DNA from: DASRBN01 sp035294305 | Lineage (GTDB): Bacteria; Chloroflexota; Ktedonobacteria; Ktedonobacterales; Ktedonobacteraceae | Length of the DNA: 64,000 nucleotides | Direction of reading: 5' to 3' | Assembly: GCA_035294305.1 (NCBI GenBank) | Contig: DATGLD010000046.1 | Location: 1-64,000, forward strand | In this document: positions 41,046 through 48,845 of the stretch, piece by piece | How the letters are laid out: each line of letters starts with the position of its first letter | Position numbering within the stretch: position 1 is the stretch's first letter | The notes under the pieces: model-generated | The model's input: the letters and a program-made list of their open reading frames with translations, nothing else | What the model was told of the DNA's origin: nothing | The model's database searches: none | Translations under genes and position numbers: made by a program

Positions 41046-41641
41046 GTTCCTGGTTGTGTATTTGCTTGCTGGGCCGCCTGTATGAGGGCGCGAATCTCTT
41101 CTGGACTTAACGTTTCAAAATCGGTGCGCGGCAGGTCGTGCGGCATAATGGCAAAAGGGCCTGTCCAGTGCTTCGCGTGTTCTTCCAGCCAGTACAGGGT
41201 CTCAAACGATGTCTTGCGCGACTCTTCTACAATCGGATAGCGCCTGGCGGCGCGCTCGAACACCTCGTGATCCTTGGTAAACACGCTGCCATCTTTACGG
41301 ATAACAACGTCGATATATAAATCGGTGTAGACGAGTTCCCGTGATTCGCAGGTATAGTCGGGAGTCGGCAGCACGATGTCGCAATAACCGTAGCTAAAGT
41401 TACCCTCTTTGTCGTAATTGATGTGGATGGTGTACCAGGCGCCGGGCCAGAAGTAGGTCAGTGAGTGTCCGTCGGCAAGGAAGAAGTCAGGCTTCCAGAA
41501 ATCGGGTCTCCAGTGTTTTTTTGTGCCTGCCGGCGTCCAGACGCACACATACTCTTCGCAAATGGGCAACTGATAACCTCTCCACTCGGCCCATTGATCG
41601 CCACTCACAAGCATTTTACAAACTTCCACCTCGAGTAACAT
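41042..41641 (-). CDS. DUF402 (NtdP/FomD-like) protein
   Basis: 199 residues. The DUF402 core is visible: PGAWYTIHINYDKEGNFSYG, then VYTDLYIDVVIRKDGS and FTKDHEVFE, containing the Asp/Glu/Lys set that binds Mg in this family. Characterised members hydrolyse nucleoside triphosphates/diphosphates (NtdP) or cytidylyl phosphonates (FomD). The N-terminal ~85 residues are aromatic-rich. Paired with the small downstream gene. Confidence 0.8.
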   Translation of the reverse strand: MLLEVEVCKMLVSGDQWAEWRGYQLPICEEYVCVWTPAGTKKHWRPDFWKPDFFLADGHSLTYFWPGAWYTIHINYDKEGNFSYGYCDIVLPTPDYTCESRELVYTDLYIDVVIRKDGSVFTKDHEVFERAARRYPIVEESRKTSFETLYWLEEHAKHWTGPFAIMPHDLPRTDFETLSPEEIRALIQAAQQANTQPGT

Positions 41642-41785
41642 ACGCGAACCTTTCCGTTAACGAGAACTCTCATCCTTACGAATTATACCTGACAGGGCAG
41701 GTTTCTACCAATCAGCAAAAATTCTTTAAAAGTCCTGGTACCTGTCCTTGTCGCTCCCTGGTTCCTGATCTCAGATTCGTTCAAG

Positions 41786-41794
41786 TGGTATAAT
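41786..41794 (+). promoter_or_regulatory. Extended -10 promoter of fumC
   Basis: TGGTATAAT, a consensus TATAAT with the TGn extension, 37 bases before the fumC start codon. No clear -35 box, as expected for extended -10 promoters. Just upstream (41744-41770) lies a degenerate piece of the CTGTAGGGACAG family. Confidence 0.6.
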
Positions 41795-41831
41795 GCCCCT
41801 GTAAAACCACACTCAACGAGGAGACTGAACA

Positions 41832-43250
41832 GTGAGTACCACACAGCAAACCCGCGTCGAGCGGGACTCTATGGGAGAGATGCAGGTTCCGGCGGATGCT
41901 TATTACGGCGCCAGCACGCAGCGGGCTGTTCTCAATTTTCCCATCAGCGACCTGCGTTTCCCGCGCCAGTTTATTCGCGCCCTGGGCCAGATTAAGCAGG
42001 CGGCGGCACAGGTGAACGAGGAATTGGGCGCCGTTGATCCACAGATAGCCGAGGCCATTGTGCGAGCCGCGCAAGAAGTTATAGACGGCAAGCTCGATAG
42101 CCACTTCGTGCTGGATATTTTTCAGACCGGCTCGGGCACCTCTACCAATATGAATGCCAACGAGGTGATTGCCAATCGCGCCAGCGAACTGTTGGGTGGC
42201 TCGCGCGGCTCGCGCAAGGTCCATCCCAACGACCATGTCAACTTTGGCCAGTCATCGAACGATGTCATCCCCACCGCCATTCACCTCTCGGCGCTGGTCA
42301 GCATCGAGCATGAACTGATCCCCGCCTTGCAGGACTTGCAACAGGCCCTGGCGCAGAAGGCCGAGGAATTCATGCCGGTTGTCAAAACAGGCCGGACGCA
42401 CCTGCAAGATGCCACGCCCATTCGCCTGGGCCAGGAATTTCTGGGCTATGCCGGCCAGATCGAGCGCGGCATCGCTCGCTTGCGCCATGCTGCCGGCGAG
42501 CTATCTGAGGTCGCCCTCGGTGGCACCGCCGTTGGCACGGGCGTCAATACGCATCCAGAGTTCGCCGCTCGCGTGTGCAAACGTCTTTCGGAAATGAACG
42601 GCGTGGACGTGCATGAGACCAGCAATCATTTCCAGGCGCAGAGCACCCTCGATAATATCGTCGAGGCCAGCGGCTCGCTCAACACGCTGGCGGTCAGCCT
42701 GATGAAAATCGCCAACGATATTCGCTGGCTCGGCTCTGGCCCGCGAGCCGGTATCGGCGAAATCGAGCTGCCCGCCGTGCAGCCGGGAAGTTCGATTATG
42801 CCTGGCAAAGTCAACCCGGTGATCGCAGAATCGGTCTGCATGGTCTGCGCGCAGGTCATCGGCAACCACACCACCATCACCGTCGCCGGTCAATCCGGCA
42901 ACTTCGAGATCAACGTCATGATGCCCGTCACGGCCTATAACCTGCTGCAATCCATTCACCTGCTGGCCGCGTCCGCACGCAACTTTACCGAACAATGCAT
43001 TCAGGGCATCAAGGCGACGACAAAGGGGCCAGAGATGGTCGAGCGCGGCCTCGCAATCTGCACCGCCCTCGCACCGGTCATCGGCTATGATGCGGCTGCC
43101 GACATCTCGAAGGAGGCATACAAAACAGGCAAAACGGTGCGCGAGGTGGCACGCGAGAGAACCAAGCTGTCCGAAGAGGAACTCGACCGCATCCTCGATC
43201 CCGCCAGCATGACAAAGCCAGGATTAGAGGGCGGCCCCGCCGGGGGATAA
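41832..43250 (+). CDS. fumC: Class II fumarate hydratase
   Basis: 472 residues from GTG 41832 with GAGGAG upstream. Landmarks: TGSGTSTNMNANEVIANRA, HPNDHVNFGQSSND, GRTHLQDATP, the catalytic signature GSSIMPGKVNP and tail EEELDRILDP. The iron-free class interconverts fumarate and malate in the TCA cycle. Standard length; the aspartase alternative is less likely given the GRTHLQDA and VHPNDHVN strings. Single gene with its own promoter. Confidence 0.95.
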   Translation: MSTTQQTRVERDSMGEMQVPADAYYGASTQRAVLNFPISDLRFPRQFIRALGQIKQAAAQVNEELGAVDPQIAEAIVRAAQEVIDGKLDSHFVLDIFQTGSGTSTNMNANEVIANRASELLGGSRGSRKVHPNDHVNFGQSSNDVIPTAIHLSALVSIEHELIPALQDLQQALAQKAEEFMPVVKTGRTHLQDATPIRLGQEFLGYAGQIERGIARLRHAAGELSEVALGGTAVGTGVNTHPEFAARVCKRLSEMNGVDVHETSNHFQAQSTLDNIVEASGSLNTLAVSLMKIANDIRWLGSGPRAGIGEIELPAVQPGSSIMPGKVNPVIAESVCMVCAQVIGNHTTITVAGQSGNFEINVMMPVTAYNLLQSIHLLAASARNFTEQCIQGIKATTKGPEMVERGLAICTALAPVIGYDAAADISKEAYKTGKTVREVARERTKLSEEELDRILDPASMTKPGLEGGPAGG

Positions 43251-43252
43251 TA

Positions 43253-43795
43253 TCACATCCATATCCGCCATCGATCAGGCGCATCCACGCCCGAAGTATC
43301 CGAAAGATCAGCGTAATTGGGCCAGATGCAAGCATCTGGCTCCAGCCCTTTCAAGGCAATGGCGACTGCGCCAGACCATGTTTCGTCAACCGAGAGCGCC
43401 TGCATCTCCTCGCGTGTAAAAAAACGCGCATCATCGATTTCGTCCAGGTTCGGGCGCAGGTCGCTGACCGCTGAGAGCAGTTTCGCACGGAACATAAAAA
43501 AATAGTTGTGTTCGCCATCATCCATTACCCAGATGCGCAGGCCTATCAACCCCTCGATCTCTACCCGCAGGCCCGTTTCCTCGAAGGTTTCGCGTACAGC
43601 CGCCTGGTCTGGTAGTTCGCCTATATGAACGCGCCCCGCGGGGAGAAGATAGCGCCCTCGCGTCACCCCATAGCGATTGCGCACCAGCAGCACACGTTCT
43701 TCGGAAATTACTACAGCACCGGCCCCCATGCTGAGCGGGCGACTGGGCCTGGAACGCTCCGGGAATGGGTCGACGGGGGCGCCGGCATCTAACAT
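43253..43795 (-). CDS. Nudix hydrolase
   Basis: 180 residues from ATG 43795 (AGGAG nine bases upstream; a TTG/ATG further up to 43849 is possible). The Nudix box is complete: GRVHIGELPDQAAVRETFEE then TGL, with Glu residues for Mg. It hydrolyses a nucleoside-diphosphate-linked substrate, unspecified. Its stop lies 2 bases from the fumC stop (convergent). Confidence 0.9.
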   Translation of the reverse strand: MLDAGAPVDPFPERSRPSRPLSMGAGAVVISEERVLLVRNRYGVTRGRYLLPAGRVHIGELPDQAAVRETFEETGLRVEIEGLIGLRIWVMDDGEHNYFFMFRAKLLSAVSDLRPNLDEIDDARFFTREEMQALSVDETWSGAVAIALKGLEPDACIWPNYADLSDTSGVDAPDRWRIWM

Positions 43796-43883
43796 ATGGA
43801 TATGCTCCTGATCTGTCCTCAATGTTGTATTGTCTATAGTATACAGCAAAGTTCGCCAGCTACGCGCGTCTACAAAGCTGTTA

Positions 43884-43935
43884 TGAAGTTCGCTGGAGAT
43901 TCTTCGCGGCGCGAAGAATCTCCAGCGTGAAGTTC
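43884..43935. repeat. 17-bp perfect hairpin flanked by 8-base direct repeats
   Basis: Arms CGCTGGAGATTCTTCGC (43891-43907) and its exact complement (43911-43927) around GGC. TGAAGTTC occurs at 43884-43891 and again at 43928-43935, like the duplicated target of an insertion. It lies between two leftward genes, 13 bases after the stop of the upstream one. Confidence 0.8.
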
Positions 43936-43948
43936 TAGACCGGAAAGA

Positions 43949-44155
43949 TCAGGCGCTGAAAGGCAGCGTCTCGTACTTCTGCTCCGCCAGCAGAAGATTG
44001 ACATGCACTCTGTCCACAATCACCGTCTCGAAAAATTGTAACAATGCCTGGCTTACGCAGTCTTCTATCGCAAGCTCGGTACTTTCAGGTTCATCAGCGA
44101 GAATTTCAGTAAACCGACCAGGACCCGGACAACGAAGAACAATTTGAATTTCCAT
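43949..44155 (-). CDS. Small hypothetical protein, 68 residues
   Basis: Not recognised. ATG 44155 is chosen because GAAGGAG lies ahead of it; a longer frame begins at 44200. It begins MEIQIVLRCPGPGRFTEIL, with an acidic stretch (ADEPESTELAIED) and a closing hydrophobic-charged segment. No membrane helix. Likely a real small soluble protein because of the good start site. Confidence 0.6.
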   Translation of the reverse strand: MEIQIVLRCPGPGRFTEILADEPESTELAIEDCVSQALLQFFETVIVDRVHVNLLLAEQKYETLPFSA

Positions 44156-44584
44156 GGGTGTCTCCTTCTCTTCTCTGTTTTGTGTGCCATCTAAGATCAA
44201 AAATGGGCGCAGAAGACAAAGGTGCCTGAGTCTGCAATATTGGCTTCTGCTTCCTCGCCTTTGAGGAAGGAGAAATCAAATGCAAGGAAATGCCGAACCA
44301 GAATGAACATTTCCTTTGCCATGGCCCCCTACTTACCCCCCCTGGGCCTTGTATCGAGTATACTGTTTTTTAGAGGAAATTAATGTGTATTATGTAACAA
44401 AATCCGTGTGAATTTACAGCAAAAACATGAGTCATCCCAAATTTTGACAAGTGGCTTGGAGAGGTCGCCCTCCATCTTTTACCTGTTTGGTTATATATCG
44501 GTTCGGCATTTGCTGGCATAACCTCTGCGCTCTTGTGGTCGCCCTCCATCTTTTACCTGTTTGGTTATACTCTTATCTGTTTGC
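44156..44584. other. Gene-free region with tandem repeats
   Basis: 429 bases. It holds a near-palindrome GCAAGGAAATG / CATTTCCTTTGC (44282-44319) and two direct copies of a 33-base unit (44463-44495 and 44537-44569) that start with the GGTCGCCCTCC end of the GGAGGGCGACC family. No gene or RNA was recognised. Confidence 0.5.
44463..44569. repeat. Two 33-bp direct repeats, 74 bases apart
   Basis: GGTCGCCCTCCATCTTTTAC followed by CTGTTTGGTTATA occurs at 44463-44495 and, identically, at 44537-44569. The first 11 bases are the arm end of the GGAGGGCGACC repeat family. Confidence 0.85.
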
Positions 44585-45850
44585 TTATGCCGCGTCTCGC
44601 ATCATCTCCTCCAGCGCGTTAAGCAGCCTATCAAGCTCTTCGAGCGAATTATAGAAATGCGGCGAAATGCGCACAACATCGCTGCGGGCTGCGACATAGA
44701 TAGAGCGAGCCGCCAGCTCATCCACGATAGAATGTATACTCATATCCTGGCGTTCAGGGTGTGGTTTGAAGCACACAATACCCGAACGCTCGCCCGCTCC
44801 CTGCGGCGAGACTACAGGATAACCCAGGCGCTCTAAGCCAGCGATGACGTACCCGGTCAATCCGAGAATACGCGCCTCCACCGCCTGCATGCCACCTGCG
44901 AGCGCCTCGAAAACGCCCAGAGAGGCATCCATACCGATAATAGGCAGGCGATTGGAAGAACTATGCTCAAAACGCCCTGCGCCCATCCTGAGTGGCTGGT
45001 TATGATTAAAGAAATCAAAAGGTGTCTCCACGCTCAGCCATCCCCGGCGTGGCGTGCGCAGTTGGGGCAACAGCCTGTCCGAAATATAGAGAATGCCGCA
45101 GATCTGCGGGCCAAGCAACCACTTATGCGAGGCACCGGACAGGTAATCGACATCCAGTTCCTGCACATTGATATCAATCGAACCCAGCGCCTGCATGGCG
45201 TCGATGCCGCACAGCACGCCCCGTTCGTGGCAGTGACGCGCAAGAGCGGCGATATCATTGCGAAAACCCGTAGAGAACTCCACCAGGCTCAACGTCACCA
45301 GCCGCGTGCGCTCCGTAATATTCGCCACGATATCCTCGACCACAATACGATGATTGCGGGCCGGAATCTGAATATAACGAACGCCGAGTTCTTCTAGATT
45401 CAGCCAGGGGTACACATTGCTTGGAAATTCGCCTTCCGCGCTGAGGATTATATCACCTTCCTGCCAGTTCAAACCTTGCGCAATCGTCATAAAACCATCG
45501 CCGGTACTGTAGGTAAACGCAACCTGATCAGGTCGGGCATGAATCAGTTGCGCCAACCGGCGATGGGACCCGCTTTCATAGGCCGACCAGCGCTCGAAAT
45601 TGATGTTGCCATACACTGAAGTATCATCGACATAGTCGTGTAGTGTTCGTGCTGTCGGTCGTGGAAGTGGGCCATTGGCCGCGTGATTCAAATAGGTGCA
45701 GTGCCGCGTCACCGGAAAGAAAAGCTCACGTAGCTCTGTAACGCCCTCTTCCTCGCCCGAAAACTCGTGTTCTCCCTCTTCCAAAAGCAGCAGCGGTTGC
45801 AGCATATCGTCTAGCGAGGGAAGTGGCGGAATGTGGTCGTGATTGGCCAT
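44585..45850 (-). CDS. Class V aminotransferase / cysteine desulfurase-like PLP enzyme
   Basis: 421 residues. PLP lysine is Lys243 in SGASHKWLLGPQ, with the preceding GIDAMQALGSID giving the conserved Asp. The N-terminal ~40 residues are an acidic extension. Fold type I; isopenicillin-epimerase/CsdA-like rather than IscS, since no catalytic Cys loop is visible. Substrate unknown. AGGAGC lies upstream of ATG 45850. It lies 80 bases downstream of the WYL regulator on the same strand and could be controlled by it. Confidence 0.85.
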   Translation of the reverse strand: MANHDHIPPLPSLDDMLQPLLLLEEGEHEFSGEEEGVTELRELFFPVTRHCTYLNHAANGPLPRPTARTLHDYVDDTSVYGNINFERWSAYESGSHRRLAQLIHARPDQVAFTYSTGDGFMTIAQGLNWQEGDIILSAEGEFPSNVYPWLNLEELGVRYIQIPARNHRIVVEDIVANITERTRLVTLSLVEFSTGFRNDIAALARHCHERGVLCGIDAMQALGSIDINVQELDVDYLSGASHKWLLGPQICGILYISDRLLPQLRTPRRGWLSVETPFDFFNHNQPLRMGAGRFEHSSSNRLPIIGMDASLGVFEALAGGMQAVEARILGLTGYVIAGLERLGYPVVSPQGAGERSGIVCFKPHPERQDMSIHSIVDELAARSIYVAARSDVVRISPHFYNSLEELDRLLNALEEMMRDAA

Positions 45851-45930
45851 AACAAAAGATAGCTCCTTGCTAATCTGGATAGTTGTGTATGCCCCATGAA
45901 AGGATCAGATGGATTGAATCCTCATGAGTT

Positions 45931-46950
45931 TCAGTATAGCATATCTCGTGCCACTCCAGGATGATCATTCGTTCGCCCTGGAACCGAATCCTGACTTTGA
46001 TAAAGAGCAACAATGCTCTTGGCCACCTCGATCACCTTCTCACGCAATTCCTGCGGCTCTACGACAATCACCTGCGCGCCAAAGCTCAATACGTACTCAC
46101 AGGCATTATGTTCGCCTTCAAACAGCATCGCCACCCGTACCCAGCCATCGGCCTCTGGTGGTTCGGTGCTGGTGATGCGCGCGTATCTGCCCGCCGTGCG
46201 CATATATGCCAGGATAGCCGGATCGACGCGCAGCGTTGCAGGATAGCGCGGCAAATTGGCCTTGAAGTCGCTGGACGATTGTTCCCAGTATGCCGCCAGG
46301 TCAAAATCGGCGGGACGTATAAATGGCTCATCAGTAATCCTGGCGTCTTGTACGCGCGAGACACGATACGTGCGCGGCTCGCCCTCTACTGCCGCCACAA
46401 AGTACCACACACTTCCCTTTGCTACTAACCCCAGCGGATCAACTAATCGTTCAACGCACGTATCATCGCTCCGCCGGTACGCCAGTTGCACCCGGCGTTC
46501 CTGCCAGATGGCATTCTGTAGCGTTGGTAGATAAGGAATCGCCTCCTCCTGACTACTCCAACTCCGCGCATCGATATGAATACGATTGCGCACGGATGAG
46601 GCATTGGAACGCGCGAGCGATGGCAGTGCGGCAAGCAGCTTGATCAGGGCAGCCTCCGATGCCTGGCGCAGCCCAAGGTCGGCCAGCAGGCGTGCAGGCC
46701 CGGTGACAAAGAGCGCCTGAATTTCCGCCTCGCTCAGCCCGGTCAGATTCGTCGAATAGGGCTCCATCAGCCTCCAACCGCCACCCGTGCCGCGTTCGGC
46801 CACCACCGGCACCCCTGCCGCGCCCAGCGCCTCCATATCGCGATGGATAGTGCGCTCCGAAACCTCCAGGCGTTTCGCCAGTTCGCGCGCCGTCATGCGG
46901 CGATGTACCTGTAAGAGTAACAGGATGGAAAGTAATCGATCAGCACGCAT
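45931..46950 (-). CDS. YafY-type transcriptional regulator (HTH + WYL domain)
   Basis: 339 residues. The N-terminal winged helix (RLLSILLLLQVHRRMTAREL, then ERTIHRDMEALGAAGVPV) is followed by a WYL domain (~140-220) with GLVAKGSVWYFVAAVEGEPR and a C-terminal WCX-like extension. WYL proteins bind nucleic acid or small ligands and control stress and phage-defence genes. A 13-bp palindrome, TGTATA-C-TATACA (47008-47020), sits 58 bases upstream and may be its own operator. Confidence 0.9.
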   Translation of the reverse strand: MRADRLLSILLLLQVHRRMTARELAKRLEVSERTIHRDMEALGAAGVPVVAERGTGGGWRLMEPYSTNLTGLSEAEIQALFVTGPARLLADLGLRQASEAALIKLLAALPSLARSNASSVRNRIHIDARSWSSQEEAIPYLPTLQNAIWQERRVQLAYRRSDDTCVERLVDPLGLVAKGSVWYFVAAVEGEPRTYRVSRVQDARITDEPFIRPADFDLAAYWEQSSSDFKANLPRYPATLRVDPAILAYMRTAGRYARITSTEPPEADGWVRVAMLFEGEHNACEYVLSFGAQVIVVEPQELREKVIEVAKSIVALYQSQDSVPGRTNDHPGVARDMLY

Positions 46951-47231
46951 ATGCCAATATTTCCTCTCGTTTGTTGGAGCCGGGCGCTTCCTTTGTTCTA
47001 TCAGTATTGTATACTATACATGCGGGGCGGATACCACCCTCATCTGCCCCGTTTATTCTTTCTAACCCTCACTATCTCATACCCTGTGAGACTGGCTCCG
47101 CTTTCAGCGTATTTCTAGTAAGGGGATTCCGCTCTCTGCTCGTAGCGGAGCTTACTCTCGCTTTCTTCTATGCAATAGAAATCGACTCTTTGCGTCTTAT
47201 ACACTGAGCGAACGATTGGGCAGAATAGTTT
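46951..47231. promoter_or_regulatory. Divergent regulatory region with palindromic operator
   Basis: 281 bases between the WYL regulator and the ECF sigma gene. The palindrome TGTATACTATACA occupies 47008-47020. Nothing else was recognised; no ribosome site precedes the sigma start. Confidence 0.45.
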
Positions 47232-47876
47232 ATGGATATCAGTAGCGAAGTAGGAACACCACTTACAGGTACAGGCCTCTCTATCTGGCCCGTACCGAAA
47301 AAGGCTGAGCATGCGCCCGTGTCCTTTCCTGCTGTTCAATCAGAAAAACTGGCTGCCGGTTCAGGAGCGAAAAAGCTCTCCTTTGACGATCTGTACGCGC
47401 AGTATTATCCGCGCGTCCTGGCCTATTTGCGTTTTCGCACCGGTACGATGGATGTCGCGGAGGAACTGGTATCGCTCGTCTTCGAGCGCGCCTTGATCCA
47501 TCTATCCGACCTGCAAGCACCGGGCGCTGCCGGCGCGTGGCTTTTTCGTATCGCTCGTAATTGTGTCTCCGATTATTTCCGGAGGCACCAGTTCGATCTC
47601 TCTTTGGAGACGCTCGTCGATGCAAATCACCTTTGCGAGCGCTCACCAGAGGAAGTCATCGTTGCACGTGAGGAGCGCATGCTGTTACTTACTTACCTCA
47701 ATCGTCTCTCGGAACGTGAGCGCGAGGTAATTGGCCTGAAGTTTGTCGCATGCCTGCAAAATCGTGAAATCGCGCGTGTCCTGCATATACCCGAGGGCAC
47801 TGTCAGTTCGCTCCTTCACAGGGCGCTTGCACGCCTGCGAGAAGCCCTCAATGGGGAAGGAGGGTACAATCGATGA
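47232..47876 (+). CDS. ECF RNA polymerase sigma factor (second)
   Basis: 214 residues with a ~50-residue N-terminal extension. Region 2: FDDLYAQYYPRVLAYLRFR, then AEELVSLVFERA and AWLFRIARNCVSDYFRR. Region 4: LSEREREVIGLKFVACLQNREIA then GTVSSLLHRALARLREAL. No strong ribosome site precedes ATG 47232. Its stop overlaps the start of the following membrane protein (ATGA), the usual arrangement with an anti-sigma partner. Confidence 0.92.
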   Translation: MDISSEVGTPLTGTGLSIWPVPKKAEHAPVSFPAVQSEKLAAGSGAKKLSFDDLYAQYYPRVLAYLRFRTGTMDVAEELVSLVFERALIHLSDLQAPGAAGAWLFRIARNCVSDYFRRHQFDLSLETLVDANHLCERSPEEVIVAREERMLLLTYLNRLSEREREVIGLKFVACLQNREIARVLHIPEGTVSSLLHRALARLREALNGEGGYNR

Positions 47877-48781
47877 AGTATGTTGAGGACAATTTTATCA
47901 ATCACAGCTTCGATGACGCAGAACTGTCCTGGATGGATGCCCTGGATGCCATCGCTATCGACGGCCAGCGCTCTCCCATCGAGTCCTTAAAGGCGGGTAC
48001 AGAGAACGAGGAAGATGAGGAACAGGCATTGTTGCGCCTGGCCGCGCAACTGAGCGACACGCTTGCTCCGCTGCGCGAGCTGCATGCCCCCGATAGAGCG
48101 CAAAAGCAACGTTTGAAAGTTCAACTCAAAGCTGCGCTCGCGCAAAAAGTGCGCCGGCGTCGCTGGTATCGTAACCTGGTCATAGCCGCGGCCATCCTCA
48201 TGTTCGTGTTGCTAGGGCCAGGCGTGCTGCTGGAGATCAACCTTGCCAGGGAGTGGAATAGAGGAGCTATCGGGGTCAATGAACCGGGAAGGTTGTTAGC
48301 GACAGGCACTCCAACCAGCGGTGTCAGCGTACCCGGATATGTCACCAGCCCCACCCGTCCCCCTACACCGCAATCTCATGTCACGCCAGCGCCTCATAGC
48401 AAGATCAAACTTCTCCTGCCGCCGGAGAATATGCCCGGGGTCGTAGAGGTTGATACACCTTTTATCATGCAAACGAACAACGTCCTGTACAAGTATTTCG
48501 CGCACTATGTCGTTGACGCGCAGGATGTCTTTTTATATGAAGACCCTGGTATGCCGCCACCATCTCCCACGGCTTTTAATGGCCTGCACCTGGTCTCTAT
48601 CGGCTCAATCAAAGGATGGTTGGGCCAGGATATGTCTGGCAGAAACATTCTGAACTGGTTCCAGGATGGTTTTTATTGCCAGATCACCAGCTCGCTGCCG
48701 ATCTCCCAGCTGGCCAACTTCGCCAGCCACTTCCAGGTCGTTCAGCATAATATTACGGCGGTTCTCTATCCATGGGGATAG
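47873..48781 (+). CDS. Membrane protein, probable anti-sigma partner of the ECF factor
   Basis: 302 residues. An acidic N-terminal ~85 residues without a zinc motif, a basic stretch, a single helix LVIAAAILMFVLLGPGVLL near 103-121, a Pro/Thr-rich linker and an external C-terminal domain of ~130 residues. It is overlapped by four bases with the sigma gene. The layout is that of non-zinc anti-sigma factors, but no family motif is recognised; the role is inferred from context. Confidence 0.65.
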   Translation: MKYVEDNFINHSFDDAELSWMDALDAIAIDGQRSPIESLKAGTENEEDEEQALLRLAAQLSDTLAPLRELHAPDRAQKQRLKVQLKAALAQKVRRRRWYRNLVIAAAILMFVLLGPGVLLEINLAREWNRGAIGVNEPGRLLATGTPTSGVSVPGYVTSPTRPPTPQSHVTPAPHSKIKLLLPPENMPGVVEVDTPFIMQTNNVLYKYFAHYVVDAQDVFLYEDPGMPPPSPTAFNGLHLVSIGSIKGWLGQDMSGRNILNWFQDGFYCQITSSLPISQLANFASHFQVVQHNITAVLYPWG

Positions 48782-48845
48782 AGGGAGCAGATTTATCGCC
48801 TCCAGATTGGCCCTCACCCTGGTTGCCTCTATGGAGGGCTCTCCG

